A DNA stretch of 64,000 bases from an uncultured Alphaproteobacteria bacterium (GTDB lineage Bacteria > Pseudomonadota > Alphaproteobacteria > Rs-D84): assembly GCA_947646585.1 (NCBI GenBank), contig CANSHD010000002.1, positions 62,001 through 126,000 on the forward strand, in the 5' to 3' direction. A model generated the notes under the pieces. The model worked only from the letters and a program-made list of their open reading frames with translations, was not told where the DNA came from and ran no database searches. Made by a program: the position numbers and the translations under genes. Shown one piece after another: positions 18,326 through 27,338 of this stretch (within the stretch, counting starts at the first letter, position 1; each line of letters starts with the position of its first letter).

Positions 18326-18354
18326 TTGACAAAACATAATTTTTGTGTTATATT
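18326..18354 (+). promoter_or_regulatory. promoter of the phosphotransferase gene
   Basis: TTGACA (18326-18331), a 17-bp spacer and TATATT (18349-18354). Confidence 0.75.
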
Positions 18355-18389
18355 TTTTGTATAAAGCATAAATTCGGAGGCTATGCGTC

Positions 18390-19304
18390 ATGAAAAGCAT
18401 TGGTGATTTACCGCATGGACGTGAAAGTTACGTCTCTTATTACGGCGAATATGTTTTAAAGCGGCCGCTGCCGACGCTGGGGGCGGATGCGCGCGAAAAA
18501 TGGCTGGCGAAACAGCACAAGACAAAAGACGCCATTGATTCCATACGCGCGGTTGGAAATCCTATTTATAACGTGCCGGAAATGGCATACATCAATGACG
18601 AGGAATATCAGATTCTGGAACGGCGCGCGATGGGCACGCCCCTGACGGCACAGGTGTTCAATGCGCTGACCCGGCGTCAAAAAGTTGAAATTGTGAACGG
18701 CGTCGCCAGCTTTCTGGTGGATATGAATGAATCGCGCCCGGTAAAGGAATGGACCCAGCACAAGATTGCGGACGAGCTGAAATTTTCCCGCCTGTATAAT
18801 TTTGTCGGCGGCAAGATGGCGCGCTGGTTCGCGCCGGACGAAATCCGCTTTATGGAAAAGGTCTGTTATGAAATCGGCGCGTTCGAGTATGAAACGCGCC
18901 CCGTTTGGTCGCACTGTGATTTAAACCCGGGGAACGTGCTGTATGATGCGAATAGCAGCCGTCTGTCGTTTATTGACTTTGCGGAGGCGGATTATCGTTT
19001 CATATATCGCGATATATTCTCAACCCTGGCGGTGGAATTGGGAATCTGTCCCCGTGTGTACGAGGCTTATCATGAAATTCACAATTCCGATTTGTATGAT
19101 ATTCCCGACCCGAATACCGAAAATATGCGCAAGATTATGAAGTATCGTTTGATGACGGTGCTGTTGCGGCGCTTTATCAAGGCGTCTGACGATTTGCGCG
19201 CGAATCCGGCGAATGAAAAAAGCGTTCAGAACAATATTGGGAAAATTGCGTTCATGCGCGAGGTTATTCGCCAGCTAAAAGAGGTTGACGCGGCAATTAA
19301 ATAA
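18390..19304 (+). CDS. choline/aminoglycoside kinase-like phosphotransferase
   Basis: The 304-aa product has the protein-kinase-like APH/choline kinase fold. The catalytic loop is HCDLNPGN (His175, Asp177, Asn182) and the metal-binding Asp is in FIDFAEADYR, as in choline kinase and LicA-type enzymes. LicA-type enzymes supply phosphocholine for surface decoration, but the substrate here is unknown. ATG at 18390 is preceded by GGAGG at about 14 nt, and its own promoter lies upstream. A terminator shared with the convergent Fic gene follows. The complete catalytic residues contrast with the altered homologue at 48588. Confidence 0.75.
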   Translation: MKSIGDLPHGRESYVSYYGEYVLKRPLPTLGADAREKWLAKQHKTKDAIDSIRAVGNPIYNVPEMAYINDEEYQILERRAMGTPLTAQVFNALTRRQKVEIVNGVASFLVDMNESRPVKEWTQHKIADELKFSRLYNFVGGKMARWFAPDEIRFMEKVCYEIGAFEYETRPVWSHCDLNPGNVLYDANSSRLSFIDFAEADYRFIYRDIFSTLAVELGICPRVYEAYHEIHNSDLYDIPDPNTENMRKIMKYRLMTVLLRRFIKASDDLRANPANEKSVQNNIGKIAFMREVIRQLKEVDAAIK

Positions 19305-19325
19305 ACCGCGGTGCGATATGATAAC

Positions 19326-19357
19326 GGCCGGCAAATCGCCGGCCGAATTTTTTTTGT
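19326..19357 (+). terminator. terminator between convergent genes
   Basis: GGCCGGC/GCCGGCC with an AAATC loop and a run of eight T residues. Confidence 0.85.
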
Positions 19358-19367
19358 TTTTTGGGTC

Positions 19368-20078
19368 TTATTTGCGACGCACGCGCTCTGACGTCTTAAT
19401 CTGTATCAGGCGGTTTTCAATATTGTTCTGGGTGCGGCGCATAACCTCCAAAAATATCTGTTCGTAGTAATTCTTTTGCTCTTTGTTCTTAATCGCGTCG
19501 ATATACAGTTCGCGGTCGCCCGGTTCGGTAAAGAATATCGGGGTCAGGCCGTTCTGAATCAGATATCCGTTCATTATCGTGCGTGCGGTGCGCTTGTTAA
19601 AATCGGAAAACGGCTGAATCGCGACAATCTCGTAATGAATCTGGAGCGCCGTGCGCAACGGGTCGTCCGACGGCCGACCCAACGTGTAATACACGTTGTC
19701 CATGCGTTCATAGATTTGATTGAACTCCGGCACTTCGATATTCAGCGTGCTTAAATCGACCGGACGCGTACGCATCGCGCCGCCCGGAACGTCGGTCCCG
19801 CGGCAGATTAACTGATGTATTGTGCGGACTGTGGCGGCGTCAAACGTTTCGTTGTTGTGCAACAAAATGTAGTCCATTGCGCGCGCCAGGCAATTCTTGC
19901 GCATCTTGTTTTCATTGCTGTGCAGAAAATATTCGTTCGATTTCGGGCAAAGTGCCTGATTCTCGCGGACTAACTGACTTTTCAAAAATTGAGGATAGGC
20001 CAGCCAGTACACCGGACTGCTTAAAGTCTCGTATATGTCGCGGCTGCTGGTCTTGATTCTTGCTTTGAGTTTTCTCAT
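19368..20078 (-). CDS. Fic-fold protein with altered catalytic motif
   Basis: The 236-aa product has the Fic fold: MRTRPVDL precedes the core and the motif region reads QPFSDFNKRTAR (residues 155-166). In active Fic AMPylases this is HPFx(D/E)GN(G/K)RxxR, so the catalytic His is Gln155 and the conserved Gly is Phe160. The helices and the Arg residues that hold the nucleotide phosphates are kept. It may bind nucleotide without AMPylating, use other chemistry as some Fic relatives do, or be in decay. It stands alone with its own promoter and no adjacent antitoxin-like gene. Confidence 0.8.
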   Translation of the reverse strand: MRKLKARIKTSSRDIYETLSSPVYWLAYPQFLKSQLVRENQALCPKSNEYFLHSNENKMRKNCLARAMDYILLHNNETFDAATVRTIHQLICRGTDVPGGAMRTRPVDLSTLNIEVPEFNQIYERMDNVYYTLGRPSDDPLRTALQIHYEIVAIQPFSDFNKRTARTIMNGYLIQNGLTPIFFTEPGDRELYIDAIKNKEQKNYYEQIFLEVMRRTQNNIENRLIQIKTSERVRRK

Positions 20079-20103
20079 GGGCTACCTCGTTATTTATACT
20101 AAA

Positions 20104-20131
20104 ATTATAGTCCAAAAATATATTTTGTCAA
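20104..20131 (-). promoter_or_regulatory. promoter of the Fic-like gene
   Basis: On the minus strand TTGACA (20131-20126), a 16-bp spacer and TATAAT (20109-20104). Confidence 0.75.
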
Positions 20132-20234
20132 TATTTTTTGTGAAAAACGCACTTGCGGTGTTTTTGATTTTGTTCTATGCTGAAACCAATATATATTCGC
20201 GCGCACGCGCAGTGGGAAAAGGTAAGGGAAAACA

Positions 20235-21701
20235 ATGCTTAAAAAGTTGCTGGTTTTGATGATTATGGCCGCGCCTGTGGCCGGAATTTGCGCCCCCGGC
20301 GGAAACAAGAAAAAGGAAGAGCCGGTTGTTCACTTAACGGATGAGCAGATTTATGAAGAGCTGAAAAAATTAGCCCTGGTGTTTGAGGTGGCGCGCGACA
20401 ATTTCGTAGAGGAAGCGGACGAGAAAAAAATGCTGGAAGGGGCCATGAACGGCATGCTGGGGGCGCTGGACCCGCATTCGTCTTACCTGTCGGCCGATGA
20501 TTTCAAGGACTTTAACGACAAATCGCACGGCGAATTCGGGGGACTGGGGATTCAGATTACCAGTGACCGTGGCGCGGTGCGCGTAATTGCGCCCATTGAC
20601 GATACGCCGGCGGAAAAGGCGGGCATAAAGGCCGGCGACTATATCACGCACATCGACGACGAACAGGTGTTTGATTTAACCCTGAACCAGGCGGTTCAGA
20701 AAATGAAAGGGCGCCCGGGTACCAAGGTAAAGCTGACCGTAATATCCGATGGGGAGGAGCCGCGCACAATAACCCTGAAACGTGCGATTATCAAAGTCAA
20801 ATCAGTTAAGTATGAGGATAAAAAACTGGCGGATGATGATTCGGAAAATCCGGATAAAATCGGCTATATCCGCATATCCGACTTTGGCGCGACCACCACG
20901 CGTGAGTTAAAAGAGGCGATTGACGCATTGGAAAAGAAAGACGTAATCGGATACGTCTTGGACGTCCGCAACAATCCTGGCGGATATTTAACGGCAGCCA
21001 TCGACGTGTCGGACGCGTTTTTGGACGGCGGTGAAATCGTATCCACCCGCGGCAAGGGCAAGACCGATATAGAGCGCAGCTTTGCCAAGCCGGGCGACCG
21101 CACCAACGGCAAACCGATTGTCGTCTTGATTAACCATGGTTCGGCGTCGGCCTCCGAAATCGTGGCGGGTGCGTTACAGGACAACGGCCGCGCGCTGGTC
21201 ATGGGGTCGCAGTCTTTTGGCAAGGGCAGCGTTCAGCAGCAAAAGCCGCTGGGCGACGGCACGGCGATACACATTACGATTGCGCGTTATTACACGCCGT
21301 CGGGCCGCTCTATCCAGAACGAGGGGATTACCCCGGATATAGAGGTTTTGCAGAGCAAAGTTGAGGTTCTGGAAAAGAAAGAAAGCATGTATTCCGAGGC
21401 CTCGTTTAAAAATTCTTTGAAAAATGAAGAGGCAAAAAAGAAAGCCGATAAAAAGTCGTCCGACAAGGATGCGGACAAGGACGATGAAAAAGAACTGACG
21501 GACGAGGAGAAAGATGCGCTGGATTACCAGTTGCAGCGTGGCATGGACATGGTTCGCGCCATGGCGAAAATGAAGTCGCGCGCAGCCGCAATGCCTGTGA
21601 CGCCGGGTGCGGACGAAGACGGTGCGGGTGCGGAAAGCAAATCCAGCCCAGAGGACGATATTCGTGCGGAAAATACGGATTCGGCGCCAAAGAAAAAATA
21701 A
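20235..21701 (+). CDS. ctpA: C-terminal processing protease, S41 family
   Basis: The 488-aa product has a signal peptide (MLKKLLVLMIMAAPVAGICA), a PDZ domain (GGLGIQITSDRGAVRVIAP) and the S41 catalytic domain with the serine in NHGSASASEIV and the lysine in SFGKGSVQQ. These periplasmic enzymes trim proteins from their C-termini and often control murein hydrolases. The last 110 residues are a low-complexity Lys/Asp/Glu-rich tail, longer than in E. coli relatives. The ribosome binding site AAGGGAA precedes ATG 20235. A strong terminator follows. Confidence 0.95.
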   Translation: MLKKLLVLMIMAAPVAGICAPGGNKKKEEPVVHLTDEQIYEELKKLALVFEVARDNFVEEADEKKMLEGAMNGMLGALDPHSSYLSADDFKDFNDKSHGEFGGLGIQITSDRGAVRVIAPIDDTPAEKAGIKAGDYITHIDDEQVFDLTLNQAVQKMKGRPGTKVKLTVISDGEEPRTITLKRAIIKVKSVKYEDKKLADDDSENPDKIGYIRISDFGATTTRELKEAIDALEKKDVIGYVLDVRNNPGGYLTAAIDVSDAFLDGGEIVSTRGKGKTDIERSFAKPGDRTNGKPIVVLINHGSASASEIVAGALQDNGRALVMGSQSFGKGSVQQQKPLGDGTAIHITIARYYTPSGRSIQNEGITPDIEVLQSKVEVLEKKESMYSEASFKNSLKNEEAKKKADKKSSDKDADKDDEKELTDEEKDALDYQLQRGMDMVRAMAKMKSRAAAMPVTPGADEDGAGAESKSSPEDDIRAENTDSAPKKK

Positions 21702-21727
21702 AAAAACGGGGAATTTCCCCGTTTTTT
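21702..21727 (+). terminator. terminator shared by ctpA and the convergent gene
   Basis: AAAACGGGG/CCCCGTTTTTT stem with a short AATTT-type loop; it is functional in either direction. Confidence 0.9.
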
Positions 21728-22259
21728 ATCGTGTTTTAATTTCGCCGTTATTTAGAAAGATGAAATCGCACAAGTTTTTTGCCAGTGCGTCATCCGGTGA
21801 AATAATAATCTTGCGCGGCACAGTTTCATATTTTTTTGTTTCCGGGTTGTATGTTTGCGGATAATAAAAATGATATGCCGTTTCATAGAGATTACGAAAT
21901 CCCAGTGTCGCCGTTTCGCGTATAAAGCGCCCGACCCAGCTGTTCAGGCATACCGGTTCCAAAACGTTTGTTTCCAAAACGATGCCGTGTTTTGCGGCCC
22001 ATTTCATTAAAAGAAAGAAACGCTCGGACTGTTTGGGATACGGTTTTTCATCCGGACATGCCAGATTTATGCGAATTATGGGCATGTTTGCGATATTGCC
22101 GTTCGCCCGCAGCGCCGCGGCCATTCTTATTTTCTGCGAAATCATTTCTTCTATCGCGTTATAAAAACGATATCTGTTCGTATAATTTATCGTGTCCATG
22201 ACGTCGATATTGTCGTACAGAACATCGTTTTTATTTGTTTTGTCCAATGGGCGTTTCAT
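21726..22259 (-). CDS. hypothetical protein, 177 aa
   Basis: Not recognised. The product starts KRPLDKTNKNDVLYDNIDV and has a central helix (AIEEMISQKIRMAAAL), then NMPIIRINLACPDE and a C-terminal part ending FLNNGEIKTR. It is soluble with no signal peptide. ATG at 22259 was chosen because AAAGGC lies upstream; an upstream TTG would add six residues. It has its own consensus promoter. Base composition is more AT-rich than its neighbours, which could mean horizontal origin. Confidence 0.7.
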   Translation of the reverse strand: MKRPLDKTNKNDVLYDNIDVMDTINYTNRYRFYNAIEEMISQKIRMAAALRANGNIANMPIIRINLACPDEKPYPKQSERFFLLMKWAAKHGIVLETNVLEPVCLNSWVGRFIRETATLGFRNLYETAYHFYYPQTYNPETKKYETVPRKIIISPDDALAKNLCDFIFLNNGEIKTR

Positions 22260-22286
22260 ATTTTTGCCTTTATTCAATATAAATAT

Positions 22287-22314
22287 ATTATATTACAAAA
22301 AATATGTTTGTCAA
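22287..22314 (-). promoter_or_regulatory. promoter of the 177-aa hypothetical gene
   Basis: On the minus strand TTGACA (22314-22309), a 16-bp spacer and TATAAT (22292-22287). Confidence 0.75.
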
Positions 22315-22399
22315 TATATGAATGCTAACAATTTCTTGCCTTGGGGGTAATTTGGGGGTATCATTTGGGCAGCTATAAATTAAACGGTAAGGAAGAAAT

Positions 22400-25300
22400 A
22401 TGTCAAAACTGATAGCAGACGGAAACTGGGCGGCGGCCGACGTCGCGTACAGATGCGTTGATTTTGCGGCGATTTACCCCATTACCCCCAGCAGTACCAT
22501 GGGCGAGCTGGCAGATGAATGGTCGTTTCAGCACAAGAAGAATATCTGGGGGGCGGTTCCGCAGATAATAGAGATGCAGTCCGAGGCCGGGGCCGCCGGC
22601 GCAATGCACGGCGCGTTGCAGATGGGCTCTTTGGCGACGACGTTCACCGCGTCCCAGGGATTGCTGCTGATGATTCCGAACATGTATAAAATCGCGGGCG
22701 AGCAGACGCCGTTTGTCATGCATGTTGCGGCGCGCGCCCTGGCGACACACGCATTGTCAATCTTTGGCGACCACAGCGACGTTATGGCCGTTCGCCAGAC
22801 GGGTTTTGCGCTGCTGTCCAGCCATAATGTTCAACAGGCGTCCGATATGGCGGCAATCGCGCATGCCTCGACGCTGCGGGCACGCGTTCCGTTTCTGCAT
22901 TTCTTTGACGGTTTCCGCACCAGTCACGAGGAATCGCGTTTAATACGCGTCCCAGACGAGGTGCTGCATGAAATGATTCCGGACGAGCTCGTTCTGGAAA
23001 ACCGTGCGCGCGGAATGACGCCGGACAGCCCTACAATCCGCGGTACCGCGCAAAACCCCGACGTTTATTTCCAGGGACGCGAGGCGGCCAACCCCCTGTA
23101 CGACAAGACGCCGGAAATAGTTCAGGCGCAAATGGACAAATTTGCCGAATTAACCGGCCGCCAGTATCATCTGGTGGATTATGTCGGCGATAAAAACGCA
23201 GAAAATGTCATTGTCGCCATGGGCAGTGCGGTTGACACGATAGAGGAAACGTTGGCGCACCTGCCGGCGGGACTGGGGCTGGTAAAGATTCATTTGTATC
23301 GTCCGTTCCCGCGCGACGCGTTTCTGGCGGCGCTGCCAAAGACGGTGAAACGCATTGCGGTGCTGGACCGGACCAAGGAACCGGGCGCCCTGGGCGAACC
23401 GCTGTACCAGGATGTAAAGACCGTTGTTGGCGACGCGGCGGCGGTATTTGGCGGGCGCTATGGTCTGGGCAGTAAAGAGTTCAAACCGCGCGATGTCAAG
23501 GCGGTGTATGAAAATTTAATGCGCGGAACGCTGCAGCATAACTTTACCGTCGGCATTGACGACGATTTGACGGGATTGTCGCTGAAGACGGACCCGGCGT
23601 TTGCGGTCGAAGACCCGAATTTCAAAACGGCAATTTTATACGGTATCGGGTCCGACGGAACGGTTGGCGCGGTTAAAAACATTGTTAAAATCGTCGGGGA
23701 AAATTCCGACCTGTATCCGCAGTCGTACGCGGTATATGACTCTAAAAAGTCCGGTGGATTAACCGCGTCGCATATTCGTTTTTCAGACGCGCCGATCAAA
23801 AGCCAGTATTTGATAGAGGTTGCGGATTTCATTAGCGTTTCAAACTTTATGATTGCCCAGCGTTTTGACGTGTTCCGCGGTCTGCGGGCGGGCGGAACCG
23901 TGATGATAAATACGTCCATGGCGCCGGACGTTGCGTTTGCAAACCTGCCGCGCGACGCACAGGAGCATTTGATAAGAATGCGTGCAAAGGTCTATTTCCT
24001 GGACGCGAACGCGGCGGCGCGCGAACTGGGGCTGGGGAACCGCATCAATACGTTTATCATGCTGAATTTCTTTAATTTGACGCATGTAATCGACCCGGCG
24101 GTTGCCGCAAAATCGGCCAAGGTCGCGATTGAAAAAACGTACAAGAAAAAAGGCATGGATGTCGTAGAGGCCAACTGGGCCGCGGTTGACAGGGCGTCGG
24201 AATTCTTGCACGAGTACACCTTGCCGTCATCGGTTTCAAATTTTGCACCCGATTTCGTGCCCGCCATGACGGCGGACGCCCCGGCCGAGATTGCCGGAAC
24301 CCTGGGCGAGATTGCGGCCCAGAGGGGCGATGCCATCCCTGTGTCGCGGTTCCGTATTGACGGACAATTCGGTGGCGGCCAGTATCCGGTCGGCACCGCG
24401 AAATATGAAAAGCGCGCGATATCGGAAATGGTTGCGACATGCGATTTGGACAAGTGTATCCAGTGCGGCAAGTGCGCGATGCTGTGTCCGCATGCGGCCA
24501 TTCGCATCAAGGCCATGACCGCGGCCGAGGCGGAACAGGCCCGCGCCGAAGGGATAATCGTCGTTCCGATGAAGACACCGGAACTGGGGCCGGATATGTA
24601 CTTTACGTTGAACATATCGGCGGCGGATTGCACGGGATGCAATATCTGCGTGAACAACTGCCCGGTCAAGGCGCTGGCGCTGAAGTCCGCGCGCGAGGTT
24701 GGGGCGGTCAATCAGGCGCGTTTTGACGCGGCCGAAAAATTCCCGGATATTCCGCGCGAAAAATTAAATCTGAACATTCCAAAACATGTAGAGCTGCTGC
24801 CGCATTATTTTGAATTCCCGGGCGCATGCGCGGGATGCGGTGAAACGCCGTATGTGCGCATGCTGGCCAGTCTGTTCGGCGACCGCATGGTTGTTGCGAA
24901 TGCGACGGGCTGCTCGTCCATTTACGGGGCGAATTTGCCGACAACACCTTGGACAACGGATGCGAACGGCCGCGGGCCGGCATGGTCGAACTCGCTGTTT
25001 GAAGACAATGCGGAATACGGTCTGGGTATGCGGTTGGCGCTGAACCAGAAACGCGATACGCTTAAGTCCTTGTTGTTTGAACTGGGCTTTGAAAACGTGG
25101 AGGAAATGTTTGACGCGAACAGCGAAAACGCCCGCAAGATAGAGGCCGAGGTTCGCGAAAAACTGGCCAAAATTGACGGTCCCCGCGCCCGCATGGCGGA
25201 AAGTCTGATTGGCGAGATTGTGGACAAATCCGTATGGATTATCGGCGGCGACGGATGGGCGTACGATATCGGATACGGCGGTCTGGACCATATCCTGCAC

Positions 25301-25906
25301 AGTGGCGAAAACGTGAATATTTTGGTTTTGGACACCGAGGGGTATTCAAACACCGGCGGCCAGCAATCAAAATCCACACCGTTCGGTGCCAGTATGAAAT
25401 TCGCCATCGGCGGAAAAGAGCATGCCAAAAAAGACCTGGGCATGATTGCGATGATGTCGGGCGCATATGTTGCGCAAATCGCCATGGGCGCGAATCAGGC
25501 CCAGGCGGTCCGTGCCCTGCGCGAGGCGGAAAGCTATCCGGGCCCCTCAATCATTCTGGCGTATGCGCCGTGTATCGCGCACGGATACGCGCTGCAGAAC
25601 GGCCCGCAGCACCAGGCGGACATGGTAAACACCGGCGCATGGCCGCTGTATCGCTTTGACCCGCGCCGCATAGAGCAGGGCGAGAATCCGTTAATGATGG
25701 ATTCCCCGACGGCGACGACGGTGGCGCTGGAAGATTTCCTGAAAACGGAATCTCGTTTCAAGGCAGCCAGTGCAAACAACCCGCACTTTGACGCGCTGGT
25801 TGAAATGGCAAAGGCAAACAATCAGTACAAGACTGAGCTGAAAAAATACATTGCCCAGTTTGCGATGCATGACATGCCGGCCAAGAAAGAAAACGGCCAG
25901 GGGTAA
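22400..25906 (+). CDS. nifJ: pyruvate:ferredoxin (flavodoxin) oxidoreductase
   Basis: The 1168-aa single chain converts pyruvate and CoA to acetyl-CoA, CO2 and reduced ferredoxin or flavodoxin. Domains in order are: pyrimidine-binding domain (IYPITPSSTMGE), transketolase-C-like domain, gamma-type domain, two 4Fe-4S clusters (CIQCGKCAMLCP near 681, CTGCNICVNNCP near 740), the proximal cluster Cys (CAGCGETPY, near 809) and the thiamine-diphosphate domain (GGDGWAYDIGYGG, ending in GYSNTGGQQSK). Length and motifs match the oxygen-sensitive enzyme of anaerobes, implying fermentative or microaerobic metabolism. The ribosome binding site AAGGAAG precedes ATG 22400. Confidence 0.97.
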   Translation: MSKLIADGNWAAADVAYRCVDFAAIYPITPSSTMGELADEWSFQHKKNIWGAVPQIIEMQSEAGAAGAMHGALQMGSLATTFTASQGLLLMIPNMYKIAGEQTPFVMHVAARALATHALSIFGDHSDVMAVRQTGFALLSSHNVQQASDMAAIAHASTLRARVPFLHFFDGFRTSHEESRLIRVPDEVLHEMIPDELVLENRARGMTPDSPTIRGTAQNPDVYFQGREAANPLYDKTPEIVQAQMDKFAELTGRQYHLVDYVGDKNAENVIVAMGSAVDTIEETLAHLPAGLGLVKIHLYRPFPRDAFLAALPKTVKRIAVLDRTKEPGALGEPLYQDVKTVVGDAAAVFGGRYGLGSKEFKPRDVKAVYENLMRGTLQHNFTVGIDDDLTGLSLKTDPAFAVEDPNFKTAILYGIGSDGTVGAVKNIVKIVGENSDLYPQSYAVYDSKKSGGLTASHIRFSDAPIKSQYLIEVADFISVSNFMIAQRFDVFRGLRAGGTVMINTSMAPDVAFANLPRDAQEHLIRMRAKVYFLDANAAARELGLGNRINTFIMLNFFNLTHVIDPAVAAKSAKVAIEKTYKKKGMDVVEANWAAVDRASEFLHEYTLPSSVSNFAPDFVPAMTADAPAEIAGTLGEIAAQRGDAIPVSRFRIDGQFGGGQYPVGTAKYEKRAISEMVATCDLDKCIQCGKCAMLCPHAAIRIKAMTAAEAEQARAEGIIVVPMKTPELGPDMYFTLNISAADCTGCNICVNNCPVKALALKSAREVGAVNQARFDAAEKFPDIPREKLNLNIPKHVELLPHYFEFPGACAGCGETPYVRMLASLFGDRMVVANATGCSSIYGANLPTTPWTTDANGRGPAWSNSLFEDNAEYGLGMRLALNQKRDTLKSLLFELGFENVEEMFDANSENARKIEAEVREKLAKIDGPRARMAESLIGEIVDKSVWIIGGDGWAYDIGYGGLDHILHSGENVNILVLDTEGYSNTGGQQSKSTPFGASMKFAIGGKEHAKKDLGMIAMMSGAYVAQIAMGANQAQAVRALREAESYPGPSIILAYAPCIAHGYALQNGPQHQADMVNTGAWPLYRFDPRRIEQGENPLMMDSPTATTVALEDFLKTESRFKAASANNPHFDALVEMAKANNQYKTELKKYIAQFAMHDMPAKKENGQG

Positions 25907-25914
25907 CTGCGCCT

Positions 25915-25942
25915 AAAAATCCCCCAATCGGGGGATTTTTTA
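25915..25942 (+). terminator. terminator after nifJ
   Basis: AAAAATCCCCC/GGGGGATTTTTT with an AATC loop. Confidence 0.9.
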
Positions 25943-25950
25943 GGTGTTTT

Positions 25951-26041
25951 TCTGGATTGCTTCGCATGCGCTCGCAATGACAATGAGCTCAGCACACGAC
26001 TGTCATTGCGAGACCCAACGGGGCGTGGCAATCCAGTAAAT
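25951..26041. repeat. dispersed palindromic repeat, copy 2
   Basis: Bounded by TCTGGATTGC and GCAATCCAGTAAA, with internal CTCGCAATGACA and TGTCATTGCGAG arms. It lies between the nifJ terminator and the promoter of RNA element K. Confidence 0.8.
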
Positions 26042-26043
26042 AT

Positions 26044-26071
26044 TTGCAAATCCCAACTTTTCTGATATAAT
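26044..26071 (+). promoter_or_regulatory. promoter of RNA element K
   Basis: TTGCAA (26044-26049), a 16-bp spacer and perfect TATAAT (26066-26071). The predicted start at about 26078 falls 5 nt before hairpin P1. Confidence 0.75.
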
Positions 26072-26082
26072 TCACAATGCAT

Positions 26083-26224
26083 CGGGTGATTCCCGGTGTG
26101 AGGTTTCATACCCTCATATGTCAAATTCTCCAACACGGTTGGAGGGCTGTGAATAATCAATAAACGGCACTATTACATAATAGGTATGAACCTCCAACCG
26201 CCCTTCATCACGGCGGTGTTTTTA
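26083..26224 (+). ncRNA. structured leader RNA, copy K
   Basis: The smallest copy. P1 is CGGGTGATTCCCGG (26083-26096). P2 pairs CATACC...ATATG (26107-26120) with 26176-26188. Strand 1 is CTCCAAC (26128-26134), strand 2 is GGTTGGAGG (26137-26145) and strand 3 is CCTCCAACC (26191-26199). The AU loop GAATAATCAATA sits in a GCTGT/AACGGC stem. The terminator hairpin CCGCC/GGCGG (26198-26216) with TGTTTTT follows, and its 5' arm overlaps the end of strand 3, so pairing of strands 2 and 3 would directly compete with it. The gene at 26248 follows. Confidence 0.75.
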
Positions 26225-26247
26225 ATTAAAAAACAGTGGAGGAAAAA

Positions 26248-26460
26248 ATGGTTCTGGTTGATGCAAAATACTATGGCAACGCAATGCGTTTGGCGCGCAA
26301 GTTTCTGCGCATAACCACGCCGGAGGCGGCGGCGTTACTGCGTATGTCAAAGGAGCAATACAAACGTTGTGAAATTGGGAAAGATGTCTTTCCCGAAGAC
26401 GTGATGCGTCGTCTGATGAATGCGGCGTTTTCGTTGTTGGCCTATAAGTCACGCAAATAA
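26248..26460 (+). CDS. small helix-turn-helix-like protein, 70 aa
   Basis: The product resembles a minimal Cro/C1-type DNA-binding domain: LARKFLRITTPEAAALLRMSKE would be the helix-turn-helix and YKRCEIGKDVFPEDVM the following helix. It has no other domain. ATG at 26248 has GGAGGA 6 nt upstream; an in-frame GTG at 26236 is less likely. It lies directly behind RNA element K and before a terminator, so it appears to be the only gene controlled by that element. The function is probably regulatory, but no target is known. Confidence 0.65.
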   Translation: MVLVDAKYYGNAMRLARKFLRITTPEAAALLRMSKEQYKRCEIGKDVFPEDVMRRLMNAAFSLLAYKSRK

Positions 26461-26488
26461 AAAATCCCGCCAAACGGCGGGGATTTTT
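26461..26488 (+). terminator. terminator between convergent genes
   Basis: AAAATCCCGCC/GGCGGGGATTTTT with an AAAC loop. Confidence 0.9.
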
Positions 26489-27092
26489 AATTTGTGTAAT
26501 AACAGTTTCTGGTATATGTGCCACTGCCGGTGGAATCGCTGAACGCGGTGCCGGACGGCAAATAGCACGATGTTATACTGCTTGAACCGGCATTCGCGGT
26601 TGTGCCGTACACGCCGCCGGACGACGGGCAACGGTTGCAGCCGGATGTGCCGTTCGCTGATGCGCCGTAATATCCGACAGCGCATCGGTATTGCGTTTCG
26701 CTTTCGCATGTATTGCAATCACATGTTCGCGTGGTTAATTTTTGATACCCGGTGCCATGTGACGACCATGTTGTGTCGCTGGTACAGTTTGTGCAGCCGG
26801 TGCAGTCCCGTTCGCATATTTTATAACTGATTATACACCTGGAATTTGACGGGTGCGTTTCCGTGCGTGTTACCAATTTGTACCCTGATGCGCAAGAGGT
26901 GCAGTTGTTGACATAATATTCGTCATAGTATTGTTCTGTGCTGAACAGGCATTCGTCAGAGGTTCCGCCGATATCCGTGCAGTCGGAGTACATGCACATT
27001 GTTCCCGTTGATACACAGGCGCTAACGCCGTATGCTTTATAAACAGGCCATACGGTTGCCGCCGTGGCCAAAAGCAATATATATTTGTTCAT
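26487..27092 (-). CDS. secreted Cys-rich protein with shared C-terminal tail
   Basis: The 201-aa product has a signal peptide (about 1-23) and more than 20 cysteines in repeated spacing (CTSCASGYK, CERDCTGCTNC, CDCNTCESETQYRC). The C-terminal tail contains GYYG, RCPSSGGVYGTT, CYLP and SDSTGSGTYT, ending CYYTN, nearly the same as the tail of the protein at 38362. It probably acts outside the cytoplasm, folded by disulfides. It lies behind RNA element C and its promoter. The family is not recognised. Confidence 0.8.
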   Translation of the reverse strand: MNKYILLLATAATVWPVYKAYGVSACVSTGTMCMYSDCTDIGGTSDECLFSTEQYYDEYYVNNCTSCASGYKLVTRTETHPSNSRCIISYKICERDCTGCTNCTSDTTWSSHGTGYQKLTTRTCDCNTCESETQYRCAVGYYGASANGTSGCNRCPSSGGVYGTTANAGSSSITSCYLPSGTAFSDSTGSGTYTRNCYYTN

Positions 27093-27115
27093 GGTTTAAT
27101 CTCCTGATGTGTTAA

Positions 27116-27331
27116 AACAAAAACCACCAAAATCTTGGTGGTCAGGAGGTTAACGACAATTGTTGGAATTGTGCCGCTTATTCAATATATTCACGAGCCC
27201 TCCTGACCCGAATGGACCCAGGAGTTATTTTCCGTCCGAATATTAAAAACCGGCGCAAACGCGCGCCTTAAGTTTCTATTCCGACGCCAACATAGAGGTC
27301 GTTACACCCCATCGGCGAAACTCTCGCCGAC
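27116..27331 (-). ncRNA. structured leader RNA, copy C
   Basis: Read on the minus strand. P1 is GGCGAGAGTTTCGCC (27328-27313). P2 pairs AACGAC (27303-27298) and ATGTTGG (27293-27287) with 27166-27152, leaving a CTCT bulge. The internal hairpin is GGCGCGCG...TGCGCC inside a GTCGGAATA/ATTCGGAC helix. Strand 1 (27224-27214), strand 2 (27209-27198) and strand 3 (27151-27140) are mutually complementary. The conserved loop GAATATATTGAATA is present. The terminator hairpin CCACCAAGATTTTGGTGG (27141-27124) with TTTTTG lies about 25 nt before the gene. Confidence 0.8.
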
Positions 27332-27338
27332 ATAAAAT

